Positions 24,884-36,899 of a DNA stretch of 64,000 nt are shown here, piece by piece. The translations under genes and the position numbers were made by a program. Positions within the stretch are counted from its first letter, which is position 1; each line of letters starts with the position of its first letter. The DNA is from Nicotiana tabacum. Its lineage: Eukaryota; Streptophyta; Magnoliopsida; Solanales; Solanaceae. The stretch is from positions 120,464,698-120,528,697 of the forward strand of contig NC_134096.1 in the NCBI RefSeq assembly GCF_000715075.1, given 5' to 3'. The notes beneath the pieces are model-generated. The model saw only the letters and a program-made list of their open reading frames with translations. It made no database searches and was not told the DNA's origin.

Positions 24884-27800
24884 CAGGGCATTTATGATAA
24901 TTTTCCAGCTTTCTTTCTTTATCGTGTGTAATTGATTCAGCTTAAAATATAACTCTTTGAATTCCTTCCACGCATTCGTGCGCGCATGTGAACGCTGGTA
25001 TCAGCTGTGTATCGCCGGCTTGTAATTTTAGGGATGACGTGCGAGATGTGTATTTTGTGTTTTGGTGATGGGCCAGTCTGGAGGACTTGAGGCCAGGTTT
25101 GGACCGTAGCTTAGGCTCGGTAGCTTCTGTTGTAACTTGTACATTTGGACTAATATGTCTGTTTAATGAGTTTGGACTCGGATAGACTAAGTGATTGCAT
25201 AGTAATTGTGACGGCGAAAGAGTACAACAAGATACCAATTTGAGGCTAAGCAGGTGGATTATCCCCTGCGGAGTAATCTATGTAGGTGTTTTTCTTATAA
25301 TGCGAGTGGAGAGTTTTTTTTCTGCCAACGGGGCTTATGTGTGGAGGTTTGAATTTGAAGCTGGTTGAAAAAGTTGACTTGACTGTCAAGAGAATAAATG
25401 CAAGTTTAGTGGATGATTGAGGTACTTTATGGTTGGCGTTGTATGAGCTTGAGAAGAATTTTCGTTGGACTGACTGTAGTATTATGGCAGTAATAAAGTA
25501 TGGGTATTGTGAGTTATGAAGTATTTTAATCTATGGCTTTGAGTCAAGTGGGAGAACCTGCTATTGACAATTCAATTGATGGTTATATGTTAAATTTTAG
25601 TTTGGTCTAAGGCATACTTGTGGATTAGTAATGACTTGCAGAAGTTGAGATCGAGGATGACTCGAGTACTGAAATTTTTAAATACGGAATATATTGCGCT
25701 TTATGGGTATATAAAAATTACGGGGTGAGTGAGTTGTTATTTGTGAATAGTGTAGTGCGCACGGAGTTTGAATTTGATCAGTGGTGTTAAGGTAGGATTA
25801 CCTCTTTAAGTGTTGTTGTGCTAATAGGGCACGTGTCTTTCAGCCCATTTGGGAGGTGCAATTTAGAATTGAGCAAAGTGGGTGACTCTCGAGAAGGTGC
25901 TAATGAATTCAAAAATGTATAAGTGGAAATTGAAAAGTTTTCGGATTGGTATATCACTAGAATCGGATAGTTACATTAGATGGTGTCAGGACTTGCGGTA
26001 ATTCTATATGACTATGGATTCTACATTTAAGTATAAGAAAAGGGAAGAGGAATAATTTTAAATTCACATAAGGTATTTTCAGAGTGGGTGTTTCGGTTAT
26101 GGTATTTATAGGGGTAATTATGATGTGGTGAGATTCTACAGATGTTTTGTTGGTAATATTCTTGAGTTTTGGTGACCTACGTGGTTTGGTCGAGTTAGAG
26201 AAATTTAGTTCTAATAGCTTGGTTATGTGCAGATGGATTTCAAAGTGTTCTTGATGGTTTCTACCATGGTTTGAACCAGATATTTTCTACTGGTGTGGAA
26301 AATGTGTTGTGTATTGTGATTTCCTCTTGGAAGGAAGCAAGAGGAAGGTTTCTAACTAACTGGGTATGTATTTTGCTTGTAACTCAGAGTGTTAATGAGG
26401 TTCTCATAGTTTTATTGGATGGCCTAATAGAGGCTGTGCGTAGAGTGAGATTGGGATTTGCATTTACAAGTATACGATTCAGTTTCAAAAGGAAGGTCAT
26501 GAGTTTATAGAGCACAACCGATTTCAGATATTAGCACTAGTGGTATTACCTAAGAAGAGTGTACATTCAGAAGGGCACATTGTGTTTTGACTTACGGATG
26601 TTTCGTTGGTATCGTGGGATTCGTCTGGTTGGTTGACTGCTGATATTCAGATTTTTGCTATGTGGCACGGGAGATATAGAAGTATTCCTCGTGGGATGAT
26701 CGTGCACGAAATATGTATTAGTCATTCTAGTGATGGAGTTGGGATCAGTTATGGTGATTCATGTGCTCGATGAATTTGGAGACTGGGAGTTCTCAGAAGC
26801 ATATTGTTTCAGGTTGCGGCCTGTTTGAGGTGAGTATTTTATTTAAACTCAGTGGAGACGCTAGTTGCGTTAATTATTTGTGATAGCTACGCGCTATACG
26901 TGTGTATATATGTGAGGTTTGAGCCAATGTGTGGGCATCAGGGCAAGTATTTATACTCGAAAAAATGCTTAGGTTATGATATGCCTAGAGTTGATTGTTA
27001 AGCGTAAAGTTATAATATTTCTCGTGTTCTTACCTTTGTTGAGAACTATCTGGGCTACACTTGAGGTTATAAAGAGGCAAATTCCCTAAATAAATGGGGT
27101 AATTACTATTTCTACGTTAAATTGTTGATTTAAAGTGTGATAGCAGACTTTGCACATGCTTACACTATGGTGTGTTATTTATACCAGTTCAGGAGCATAA
27201 GAATCTTATTTCATTATCATATACAAGTGTACTTGTTTAATTACTCATGTATGATACGCTGGGATTAGAGGCATGTGACCATGCCAGGCGATTCATATTA
27301 TTGGCGTGTGAGTTGTACGTGCCGTGTGTGGGAATTTTATTTCTATGATAATTTATCTGATTCATTAATTTCCTTCCTCTACAATTTGAGGAGTTGGTTG
27401 TAACATTGTGGTTATGGTGGTGCTTGTTGAACTTGCAATATAGTTCTCTTCTTTGAGACATCTCCCATATTTGGGTACACTAATTGCGCAGATGTGATTG
27501 GAGTTATATTGATATGGCGTGTCCGTGGGATAGTTTCATTTAATAATGTAAGGTCATTGGACCTAGAATGGGTACTATCATGGTTGATTACAATATATTC
27601 GGAAGAAAAATATTGAAAGTCGTCTTAGCAAGTTATTATGGTTCTGGTTGGGGCGAGAGAGCTCCATGACTTGTTGATCTGATAAGGGGTTATGAGATTC
27701 TGCGTGTTTCTTTTATTATCAACAGTGTACGAAGGTGTTGGGATGAGGTTTTGTTCGATATATGGTTTAATGCTAGTACTTTGTTGGTTTGGAGTAGTTA

Positions 27801-28134
27801 CTGTGATCAGGAATAGTGCTACGAGCGAGCGAGTTGTGTAATATGTTGGGTGATTATATCCGTGATTTTAGTTATAGCTCGATGCATCTTGTTCAGACTC
27901 ATACAATGTGTAAATGTAAGATTCATATCTTGAAAAGAAATTCTGAAGGCTGGGAATTGAATTCCAAGGTTTTTGGGCTAAGATTAAATTAAGGATTTTC
28001 AGTTGTATTGTGTTATCAGGCCTTTGTGGAATGGGGTGATATGGGATCACCCCCAGGTACGTGCGTGGTAAGATGGAATAGTGACTTGATGGCTTGGAAA
28101 TAACCATTGGCACGTTCGAGGACGAACGTTTGTT
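24884..28134 (+). other. interior of element C without coding sequence
   Basis: About 3.25 kb with no gag, protease, RT, integrase or chromodomain signature in six frames. It ends with 'ggcacgttcgaggacgaacg', which in Tekay-type elements lies between the end of pol and the polypurine tract. The longest ORFs (for example 26271-26510) have no recognisable domain. Confidence 0.7.
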
Positions 28135-28147
28135 TAAGTGGGGAGAA

Positions 28148-31100
28148 TGTAACGACCCGGCCGGTCGTTTTAAGTATTATAATTATGTTTCTCCATTTAC
28201 TGCTCAATTTTTGCTTTACAATTATTTTATGACTTACCGGGTTAGTTGGTTCGTGTCCGGAAGGATTTCGGGGTGAAATGAGACACTTAGTATCATAATT
28301 GAAAACTTAAATTGGAAAAGTTAATCGGATGTTGACTTATGTGTAAACGACCTCGGATTTGAGTTCTGATGATTCCAATAGTTCTGTATGGTGATTTTGG
28401 ACTTAGGAGCGCATCTGGAAAAAATTATTTGGAGGTTCGTAGGGGAATTAGGCTTGAAAATGGCGAAAGTTGAATTTTTGGAAGTTTGACCGGGGTTTGA
28501 CTTTTTGATATCGGGGTCTGAACCTGATTCTGAAAATTGGAATACCTCCATCATGTCATTTATGACTTGTGTGCAAAATTTTAGGTCAATCGAACGTGAT
28601 TTGATAGGTTCCGACATCGTTTGTATAAATTGGAAATTTCAAAGTTCATTAGGCTTGAATTGGGGTATGATTCATAGTTTTAGCGTTGTTGAATGTGATT
28701 TGAGGTTTCGACTAAGTTCGTATCATGTTTTAGCACTTGTTGGTGTATTTGGTTGAGGTCTCGGGGGCCTCGGGTGAGTTTCAGACGGTTAACGGATCAA
28801 TTTTGGACTTTGCATTCCAACTGAAAAATGCTGGTTTTCTGTCACTGATTTCCTTCTACGTGATCGCATGAGAATGTCCGCGATCACGTAGGCTAAGTTG
28901 GAGTAGTGAGATTTTGTGCTATGCGATCGCGTGAAGGCATCCGCGATCGTGTATGTTGGGCCAGGCTGTGCATCGCGAACGCGTGGGCTAGGCCGCATTC
29001 GCTAAGAGAAACAGAGGGAGGAGCTGGGCTACGCGCTTAATGCTTCGTGATCGTGTAAGAAGGTTCGCGATTGCGTAGGCTTATAGAGACTGTGCTTCGC
29101 GATCGCGTAAAATTTTCTGCGATCGCGTAGTGTTATTTTTGGGCAATGGAAAATTGTGCTTCTCGATCGCGTGAGTTGGTCCGCGATCGCATAGAAGAAG
29201 TGACTGGGCAGAGAGTTTAACTTCGTCCCATTTTCTATTTTTACCGATTTGGAGCTCGAGAAGAGGCGATTTTTGAGAGATTTTTAAGAAAAACAATGGG
29301 GTAAGTGTTCTTAACTCAATATTGGTCTAATTACCCGTCCATGGTTATTTTTAACATTAAATTAGTGAATTAAGTTGGAAAATTTTATAAACCCTCTTGG
29401 TTTAATTTGAAGATTGGAGGGTCGAGTTGATGTCGGATTTGAGTAAAATTTGTATGGTTGGACTCGTGGTTGAAGGGACGTTTATATTTTGTAACTTTTG
29501 TCGGGTTTCGAGACGTGAGCCCACAGGAGATTTTTGAGTTAATTTTGGATTTTTATTAAAAAATTAGTATTTTCTAATGGAATTAATTACAATAATTTGT
29601 ATTGACTAAATCAAATTAATTGTGATTAGATTCGAGCCGTTTGGAAGTTGATACACGTATAATGGAATTTCTGGAACATTATTTAACTTGCTCGACATTG
29701 GATTCGGCTTGTTCGAGGTAAGTAACTTTTCTAATATTGGAGCTAAGGGTATGAACCCTGAATATATGTATTATGTGAATTGTAAAGGTGATGCACATGC
29801 TAAGTGACAGGCGTGTTGACATGCACCATAGAAATTGTGACGTAATTGCTCTCTGGAATTTTGTAGTCAAATAATCTTGGCATATTCCATGCAGTTTTAT
29901 GTGTTGAAGAAATTTAGCTGAGAATCATATTAAAAATCATGTTGAGGCTATGTGCCAGTATTATTGGGACCCACAAAGGTCATATTGATATGAATTATTT
30001 GTTTTAAGTTGAAATTTCATACTCAGTCATATTCATTTCATTGCATATCATATCTCATTCTCTGTTGCTATTTATTAATACATCATATTATCATTTTCGG
30101 GCTATTTTTATGACATTGTGAGCCCGAGAGACTGGAGAGATTGACGACTGAATGAGGCTGAGGGCCTGATTGTGAGGATAATTATGGGATCGGGATGTAC
30201 GCCGCAGCAGGCCATATTGGCTTTATAAATTTTATTATTATGGGATCGGGCTGCCCGTTGTAGCAGGCCAAATTGACTTATTATAGCACATGAGTTATCC
30301 GTGCGGATACAAATATTGATACTATAGCATGTGAGTTGTCCGTACATCATGTGAGTTGTCCCTGCAGATTATAGCGCTTGGGCTGAAGGAGCCCCTCTGG
30401 AGTCTGTACACACCCCAGTGAGCGCATGTACCTACTGAGTGCGAGTGTCGAGTGATTGGGAGGACTGAGTGACTGTGAGGACTAAGTGACTATGAGGACT
30501 GAGTGACCGTGAGAACTGAGTGACTGGGAGGACTGAGTGAAATGATACTATGAGAGTATGCATATGGTCTTTATCACTGATTTGCATCACATTGACATGC
30601 ACACATGACATACATGCATAGATATGTATTTTTCTCATGCTGTACGATATCACGTTATTCATGACTTCGTACACCTACTGGCCTATGGGCATACTGATGC
30701 ATTTTTCACTGGCTATCTGGAAAGAAAATGAAACATCTTATTTATTGTGGAAAGGATTTTTGGTAATATCAATGTTTTCAACTTACTCATATTTTTGGCT
30801 ACTTCGGTAAACGATTTGAGTTTTCACTGATGTACTTGAAAGGCAGAACTATTTTCAGAAATCGTGATTCAGTTGAGCATTTTATATCTGGGTTACTCCT
30901 TTTATTACTTACTTTGTGTTGTTACGAATTATTGTTGCTTGTGGGAGTTGGACTCTGACCTTGGTACAAGCTCGTCACTACTTTCAACCTAAGGTTAGGT
31001 TTGTTACTTATCGAGTACATGGAGTCGGTTCTACTCATACTACACTTTTGTACCTTACATGCATATATTAGATGTTGATATTGCTGTGATCGACGGGAGC

Positions 31101-31379
31101 TAGATTTGAAGACGTACCTGCATTCTAGATGTAGCTGCCTCTTATTCATGGTAGCCTTAGATTTATAAAAATCTGTTTATGTACATTTCGAACAGATGAT
31201 GTATTTATTTTATACCAACTTATAATTTTTAATTTTAGAAGCTCATGATTTGTACTACCAGTCCTTGGGAAGTGAATTAGAGTCAGTTAAATATTAATTG
31301 AATTGGATTATTGTTATTGGACTTACCTAGCGGATGAGGTTAGGTACCATCACGGCTAGTTAGATTTTGGGTCGTGACA
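28148..31379 (+). repeat. 3' LTR of element C
   Basis: 3232 bp, from TGTAACGACC to GTCGTGACA. It carries the GCGATCGC cluster (28855-29195), 'gggatcgggctgcc'-type repeats around 30185-30270, a 'catgtgagttgtcc' repeat group around 30285-30365, and the tandem 16-bp repeat listed separately. No ORF with a domain signature lies inside. Confidence 0.88.
30456..30541. repeat. tandem ~16-bp repeat in LTR
   Basis: Five imperfect units of 'gaggactgagtgactgt'. They encode nothing convincing. Confidence 0.85.
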
Positions 31380-32530
31380 GAGGTACAAGGCAGGGTTGGT
31401 TGTAAGGGGTGATACACAAGTAGATGGTGTTGACTTTCATGAGACATTTTCCCCTTTGGTAAAAATGTGCACCATTAGGTGCTTAATTGTTGTTGCTATT
31501 AAGAGAAATTGGTCTCTTTTTCAACTAGATATCAACAATGTATTTTTTCATGGTGACTCAGATGAGGAAGTGTACATGAAACTTCCCCCTGGCCTAACAG
31601 TTGCTTCTACCTCAAATTCTGCTTCTACTCTTGTTTGTAAGCTTCAAAAATCTCTCTATGGATTGAGGCAAGCCTCCCGACAATGGTATGCTAAGCTATC
31701 TCAAGCTCTTTATACTAGAGTATACACCCATTCTTTGAATGATTACTCTCTCTTCTTTAAGAAATTAGCTTCATTCACTGTCTTGTTTGCTGTTTATGTC
31801 GATGATATAATTCTAACTGGTAATGATCCTGTTGAGATAGCTGCTCTCAAACAATTCCTTGATGACCAATTTAAAATCAAGGATTTAGGTTTGCTCAATT
31901 ATTTTCTGAGTATTGAAATATTGTATGATGAGTTTGGGGTTCTTCTTCACTAAAAGAAGTTTACTTCTGATTTAATTTTTGAGTTTGGGTGTACTGATGC
32001 TTCAGCAATAGTCTCTTCTCTTGAGTTGTGTGTCAAGTTGAGATCTGATCAGGGTGAGGTGTTGCCTAATCCTCAGCCTTATAGAAGCCTCATTGAAAAA
32101 TTGAACTTTCTCACCCACACTCGACCAGACTTATGTTTTGCTATCCAACATTTAAGTCAATTCCTCAAGTCTCCTCGCATTCCTCATATGTCTACTGCAA
32201 TGCATATCCTTAGGTATTTGAATGACACACTTGATGTAGGGGTGTTTCTTAATGCTGCATCAGATTTTTCACTGCAATGCCAACTTGTTTGGTTAGTTCG
32301 TTTGCTTGCTGATTTAGACTTGCCTACTTCTGCCTCAGTTCCTGTTTTTTGTGATAACTTGGCTGCACTTCACATAGCTAAAAACCCAGTCTTTCACGAG
32401 CGTACAAAGCATATTGAGGTCGTCTGTCATTTCATCCGGACCAAGTTGGCTGATGGTCTCATCTCTTTGCATCATGTTGTTACTTCTTCTCAAATGGCTG
32501 ACATTTTTACTAAGTGTTTAATAGGTGGGG
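31380..32530 (+). pseudogene. copia element A RT and RNase H (continued)
   Basis: The RT resumes after the insertion with YKAGLVVRGDTQ, then LDINNVFFHGD, LYGLRQASRQWY and the catalytic YVDD (FAVYVDDIILTGND, about 31790-31830). A stop at 31951-31953 precedes the RT tail (PYRSLIEKLNFLTHTRPD). In RNase H, AASDFSLQ is followed directly by WLVRLLADLDLP near 32280. The central block with DSDWAG and the catalytic Asp/Glu residues is deleted (roughly 180 bp by family comparison). The end is ADIFTKCL. Confidence 0.9.
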
Positions 32531-32533
32531 GTG

Positions 32534-32835
32534 GGGGGTGGCATTACGTGATATCTTGGATACAACTCAGTTATTAGTTAGTTTTATTAGATAGTTTTAG
32601 TTTTGGGCCAAAATTTGGCCCACGTGTATTTATAAATTTCCGGGTTTACAGTCCATGTAAAAGAGGGTAGTATGTTTACAATTTTGCCCCAAGTATAAAT
32701 ATAGGTTTCTAGAAGTCTGTACAGATTTAACACTCATAAATGAAAATATTGATTTTTCTCTGAGCTCTCTTCTCTCCTTTTGTCTGAAACCCTAACCAAC
32801 TCACATACGTTGTAGCTGGTTGGTTAATTTTCACA
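32534..32835 (+). repeat. 3' LTR of copia element A
   Basis: Near-identical to 14213-14518, ending TTTTCACA at 32835. The start is blurred by a G-rich polypurine tract (32525-32538). Confidence 0.9.
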
Positions 32836-32840
32836 AAAAA

Positions 32841-33269
32841 TCCCTATTCAAAAAGCTTAAGAGCTGAAGTCAAGAGCCTTGTTACCACTCCTTTTTTTCA
32901 AAACCTGATCCAGGCCATTAGCAATATCTCAAGACAACTGTTTTGTGGAAAAATATATTTTTTTGAGAAAAATCCCTACAAAGTAAAAAAGAATTACATA
33001 GAATTTATAAGTTGATATGTCTCTGTGTTTGCTGAGAGAGAATCGGTCTACTTTTTTTCTTCTTCTTTTTGACTAATTTAATACTAACCCGAGTCAAAAA
33101 ATATTTTTTTTTTGTTTGGTTCGGTTTTTTATTTTCTCTTGCAAACCCCTAGTTATCCTTACTTTTTCTATACATTTTTGTTTGCATCCGTACCCATTTT
33201 TTTGTTAAAAGCATTTTGAAAAGATGATTTTGCCCTTCTTTAATAAAAGACTATTAACAAACTGCAGGA
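32841..33269. other. intergenic, no feature recognised
   Basis: AT-rich with T-runs. No gene or repeat boundary recognised. Confidence 0.5.
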
Positions 33270-34060
33270 CAAAAACTTAAACATGTTTAGGCTGAAGTTT
33301 TAGCAAATAAACTAAAAAACTTCAGCTTGTTTAGACTGAAGTTTCGGATAAAACTCAGGACAAAACTGTAGACTGTGTTACAAAACTTTAGCATGTTTTG
33401 GTATGAAATTTTAGCAAATGAACTAAATAACTTCAGTTTGCATGAGCAAAAACTCTTTAGAAAATTACATACTGCAAGACAAAAATTTAAGCATGTTTAG
33501 TCTGAAATTTTAGCAAATGAGCTAAAAAACTTCAGCATGTTTAGTCTGAAGTTTTAGCAAATGAACTAAATAATTTCAGCATGTTTTGTCTGAAATTTTA
33601 GCAAATGAACTAAATAACTTCAACATGCATTAGCAAAAACTCATTAGAAAATTACATATTGCAAGACAAAAACTTAAGATGTTTAGTCTTAAGTTTTAGC
33701 AAATGAACTAAAAAATTTAAGCATGTTTAGTCTGAAGTTTTAGCAAATGAACTAAATAACTTAAGCACGTTTAGTCTGAAGTTTTAGCAAATGAACTAAA
33801 TAACTTAAGCACGTTTAGTCTGAAGTTTTAGCAAATGAACTAAATAACTTAAGCACGTTTAGTCTGAAGTTTTAGCAAATGAACTAAATAACTTCAGCAT
33901 GTTTAGTCTGAAGTTTTAGCAAATGAACTAAATAACTTCAGCATGTTTAGACTGAAATTTTAGCAAATGAACTAAATAATTTCAGCATGTTTAGACTGAA
34001 ATTTCAGATAAAATTTATGACAAAACTGTAGACTGCAGCATAAATAACTTCAGTATGCAT
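33270..34060. repeat. 44-bp tandem repeat array with internal hairpins
   Basis: About 14 units, many exactly 44 bp, built from 'gtttagtctgaagttttagc', then 'aaatgaactaaataacttcag', then 'cat'. The central units (33730-34000) are most regular; outer ones are degenerate and some carry insertions. Many units contain AACTTCAG and CTGAAGTT around a 10-bp spacer, a perfect 8-bp inverted repeat. No coding sense. Confidence 0.9.
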
Positions 34061-35649
34061 TAGCTAAAACTTCATGATGTGGCGTTGCAATTCCACAGAT
34101 ATATTAGGTAAAATTCACTTACTTTAATATGATTACAAATATAAGTTTATAACCTTACTGTTTTACTGAATATAGTTTAATGACCCTAAACAAAATTAAC
34201 TCTATTAACAAAAATACTAAAACAATTTCCCCAACGCCTAGAAAAAGGGAACGATAAAAATTACCGAAGAATACAAGTAACGGAATGTGCAACATGAATC
34301 ACATATATATTGCAAAGGAATTGAATACATACGATAATCTTCAACCCACTTTGGTATAATTGTTGAATTTTCTTTCATTTTCAGACCAAAATTAACACTG
34401 CATGTACTATACATTCATGTGTCCACTCAAACATCTAAAGCCATAATCATGAAAAAATTAAAATCAAAGATAATACATTAACATGAAATAACTTCATGCT
34501 GCAATAACATGAAGTTTTAACTTCAAGGTGAAACAACTTCATGCAAATGTGATTCTGAAGATAAATCTGAACAAGTTTTTATTTTTTGATAATGTTGCTG
34601 AGAGGAGAAGAGGAGATCGTTTTATATTTTTTGTTAGGGGTGTAATTGTCATATTATTACGGATTTTTTGTGAGATGACTACCAAATCAATAACTTTAAA
34701 AAATAGGGTACAAGTTAAAAGATGACATAAATATATGGTACGACTGCAAATCCACCTATCAAAATAGTGTGTGAAGGTAAAGTTGTTATTATTTGTTTAG
34801 CGCGTAAACGGGTCATTGTCCTGTCTTTGGTCTTTCAAATTTGAATACAAAATTGGCTTTTCACTTGGTCTATTCCGTTTTTCACTTGGTCTATTCCGTA
34901 TTCTCATCTAAAGAGATATTTTCTGTTCCTCTTCTACAGTTGATTAATGTGAAACCACTGAGGGTGATTGGTAGACAAATGAGAAATACATTATTGTGAT
35001 ATTAACTTAACCACAACTAAAACATAAATCATTATAAGTTTCACAACCTCGATTTTGAAAAGAATAAAATACCGCCCATATTCTTAAATACTGTCTGAAC
35101 TTTGCAGATTCTAGCAAATCGAAAACACCACAAAAGCTTGAGGACCAGTATTTTTGACGGATGACCCATAAATTTTCTTTAATGTTTCTTTAGGGGAAAT
35201 TACAGCTAGTATGAATTGAATACGAGAAACTCAAGATTCCCTCAAGCTAAGCACCTGATATAAAAAGAAACATGTTAATTAATTTACGAAGAAACTTTTA
35301 CTTTGATTTTAACCACTTTTTGAGGGAGATAAGGAAAAAACTAATTAAGAGTTCGATCTAGTGTTGAAGAGAAATTACTTCTGAACTTGTCAGATTAGTG
35401 CTGAACATGTAATTAAATATGTATTTACTTGATTACTTGGGGTGTAGACTTATCTTTTAAGTTACTTTTTTTTTTCTTGGGGTGGGGGGTGGGGGAGAGT
35501 TGTTTTTTAAAAACATAAAAGCAAGCTAACAACTTTGTTAAGTACATTTGAAACCAACAACTGGCGAGCAACAAATTTTTTTTATAAAAATAAGGGGTTG
35601 TTGTAACATCAGTACAACAAAACAAAAAACCAAGGGCCTCCATCATACA
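34061..35649. other. intergenic AT-rich DNA
   Basis: No gene recognised. It includes a 'tttcacttggtctattccgt' direct duplication (about 34859-34899). Further 'aacttcatg' words at 34485-34545 echo the hairpin array. The ORF 34528-34725 has no domain. Confidence 0.45.
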
Positions 35650-36872
35650 TAAGCAAATATTAAGTGTAGATAATTTTGAAAAGATCAAACTTTCCGTATA
35701 TACAAATCCTTCCCGAAAGGCATCACTTTGAGGCTGTAATTCAAATGGTTCGTTGGATGTTCCAAATACAAAATCAGCATCTCCACAATATATGGAAAAG
35801 AGTAGCAACTCATGCTCCGCAAACCAATATTTTGGTCTGGATTGAAAAAGACCGGTACATGTTATAATAGCCAATAGATACCAAGATTCCTTGACATTAT
35901 AGTCCTTCAATACCCATAACTTAAAAGTGCCTTCCTTCCCAAGAATATAAGAAGTAGAATAACAACAAAGCATTCCTCTCAATATTGAAACGACATGCAT
36001 GTTCCATGTGATCCACGTCTCAAATCAAATGCATTTGGGTCTGGTAATGGTATCTCTCCATCCTCATTTGAAATACTAAATGAAACCACCGAATAATTTA
36101 ATGACATACCAAGCCAATGAAATGCACCATGTAAAGTTGACAAAGACTCGGTACCCCACGCGACAAAGGAGATGCCAATAGGAACCACTTTTCAACGCTA
36201 AAATTTTACTGCGTACTTCCTCATCAATCTTAAGGATCTTATAATCATCACTAGTAGAGTCATGTCTCAATCTAGTCTCTGGCAGTAATTCTAGAAGGGG
36301 CAGTTCTACTAATTCTCTTGTGGAGGGATTCCATAACAAAATTATGAGGTCTTCACTGGAAAATCACCAACCCCAATAAGAGACAAGCCATCATAACAAC
36401 AAAAGATTCTATGACCGCTGGTTCGATGTTTAAACGACAATCACGTTTTTGCACATCCTTAACCAACAAAGAAGAACAATAGAAGGAAAAGAAGTCATCC
36501 TTATCTATGTAGAATTGGCTAATTAGGAGTTTTTGGAAATTTTGGTTATTTTTGGCATGATTGAGATGTTTCATCTTAAAGTAAGGATCCAATATTATTG
36601 TTCTTCCAAAATTTTGAAACACATTTGAATGGAAGAAGAGACTGCACAGGTAACCTGCTGAGGATATCATAATTATTTTCTCTGTCTAAGTGAATTCCCA
36701 TGGCCGGATCAACGTTCATCTGCGTTGTATTCTTTAACGGCTTCATAACTCTCTTCCCTTTAAAATAAGTACACACAATCTTCTTTTGCTGGCCTTTGAA
36801 AAGATTTGCCTTTCGTGCAATCTTTGCAGCTTCTCTACTGGTTTGATTGAAAAGATCTGTCTTTTGTGTCAT
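35650..36872 (-). pseudogene. F-box protein pseudogene (FBA-type)
   Basis: Read on the minus strand in several frames: an F-box core (YDILSRLPVQSLLPFKCVSKFWK, about 36600-36670), then DPYFKMKHLNHA, then LIGVGDFP, then LWNPSTRELVELP (about 36300-36340), a kelch/FBA-like middle (TLHGAFHWLG, VVSFSISNEDGEIPLP) and an end with FKLWVLKDYNVKESW and ...EGFVYTESL. At least four frame changes are needed (near 36600, 36360, 36170 and 35995), so no intact product is possible as written. Such proteins are substrate receptors of SCF ubiquitin ligases. The ancestral stop was probably near 35660. Confidence 0.85.
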
Positions 36873-36899
36873 CCTTGGAGCTTCTCTGTTTCTTTGATT

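Larger units (their letters stand above)
21597..31379 (+). mobile_element. chromovirus-type (Tekay-like) element C, coding-poor, TSD GAGGT
   Basis: The left end is TGTAACGACC at 21597 and the right end GTCGTGACA at 31379. They are flanked by GAGGT (21592-21596 and 31380-31384) within the RT of copia element A. A polypurine tract (aagtggggagaa, 28135-28147) precedes the 3' LTR. The 5' LTR is truncated at about 23050 and joined to unrelated Ogre-like LTR sequence. The interior 24884-28134 has no gag or pol sequence on either strand. It is either a non-autonomous large-LTR derivative or an element whose coding region was lost. Confidence 0.88.
14208..32840 (+). mobile_element. Ty1/copia element A (with two nested insertions)
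   Basis: The element spans 14213-32835 and is flanked by the 5-bp duplication AAAAA (14208-14212 and 32836-32840). The 5' LTR is 14213-14518. The 3' LTR runs from about 32534 to 32835, after a G-rich polypurine tract. Both LTRs end TTTTCACA. The primer site TAGTATCAGAGC (14519-14530) matches initiator tRNA-Met with one change. The coding order, gag, protease, integrase, RT, RNase H, is that of Ty1/copia. A CACTA element sits in the leader and a chromovirus-type element in the RT. Removing both leaves roughly 5.2 kb, a normal size for this class. All coding parts carry stops or indels. Confidence 0.93.

Noticed and set aside
26271..26510. 79-residue ORF in the interior of element C
   Set aside because: No match to gag or pol motifs and isolated; most likely chance.
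33270..34060. CRISPR-like array
   Set aside because: There are no unique spacers; the whole 44-bp unit is repeated in tandem, and the sequence is from a plant nuclear genome.
35425..35665. C-terminal extension of the ORF 36000-35425
   Set aside because: This is read-through beyond the probable ancestral stop of the F-box protein; it ends in Lys/Pro-rich low-complexity sequence.
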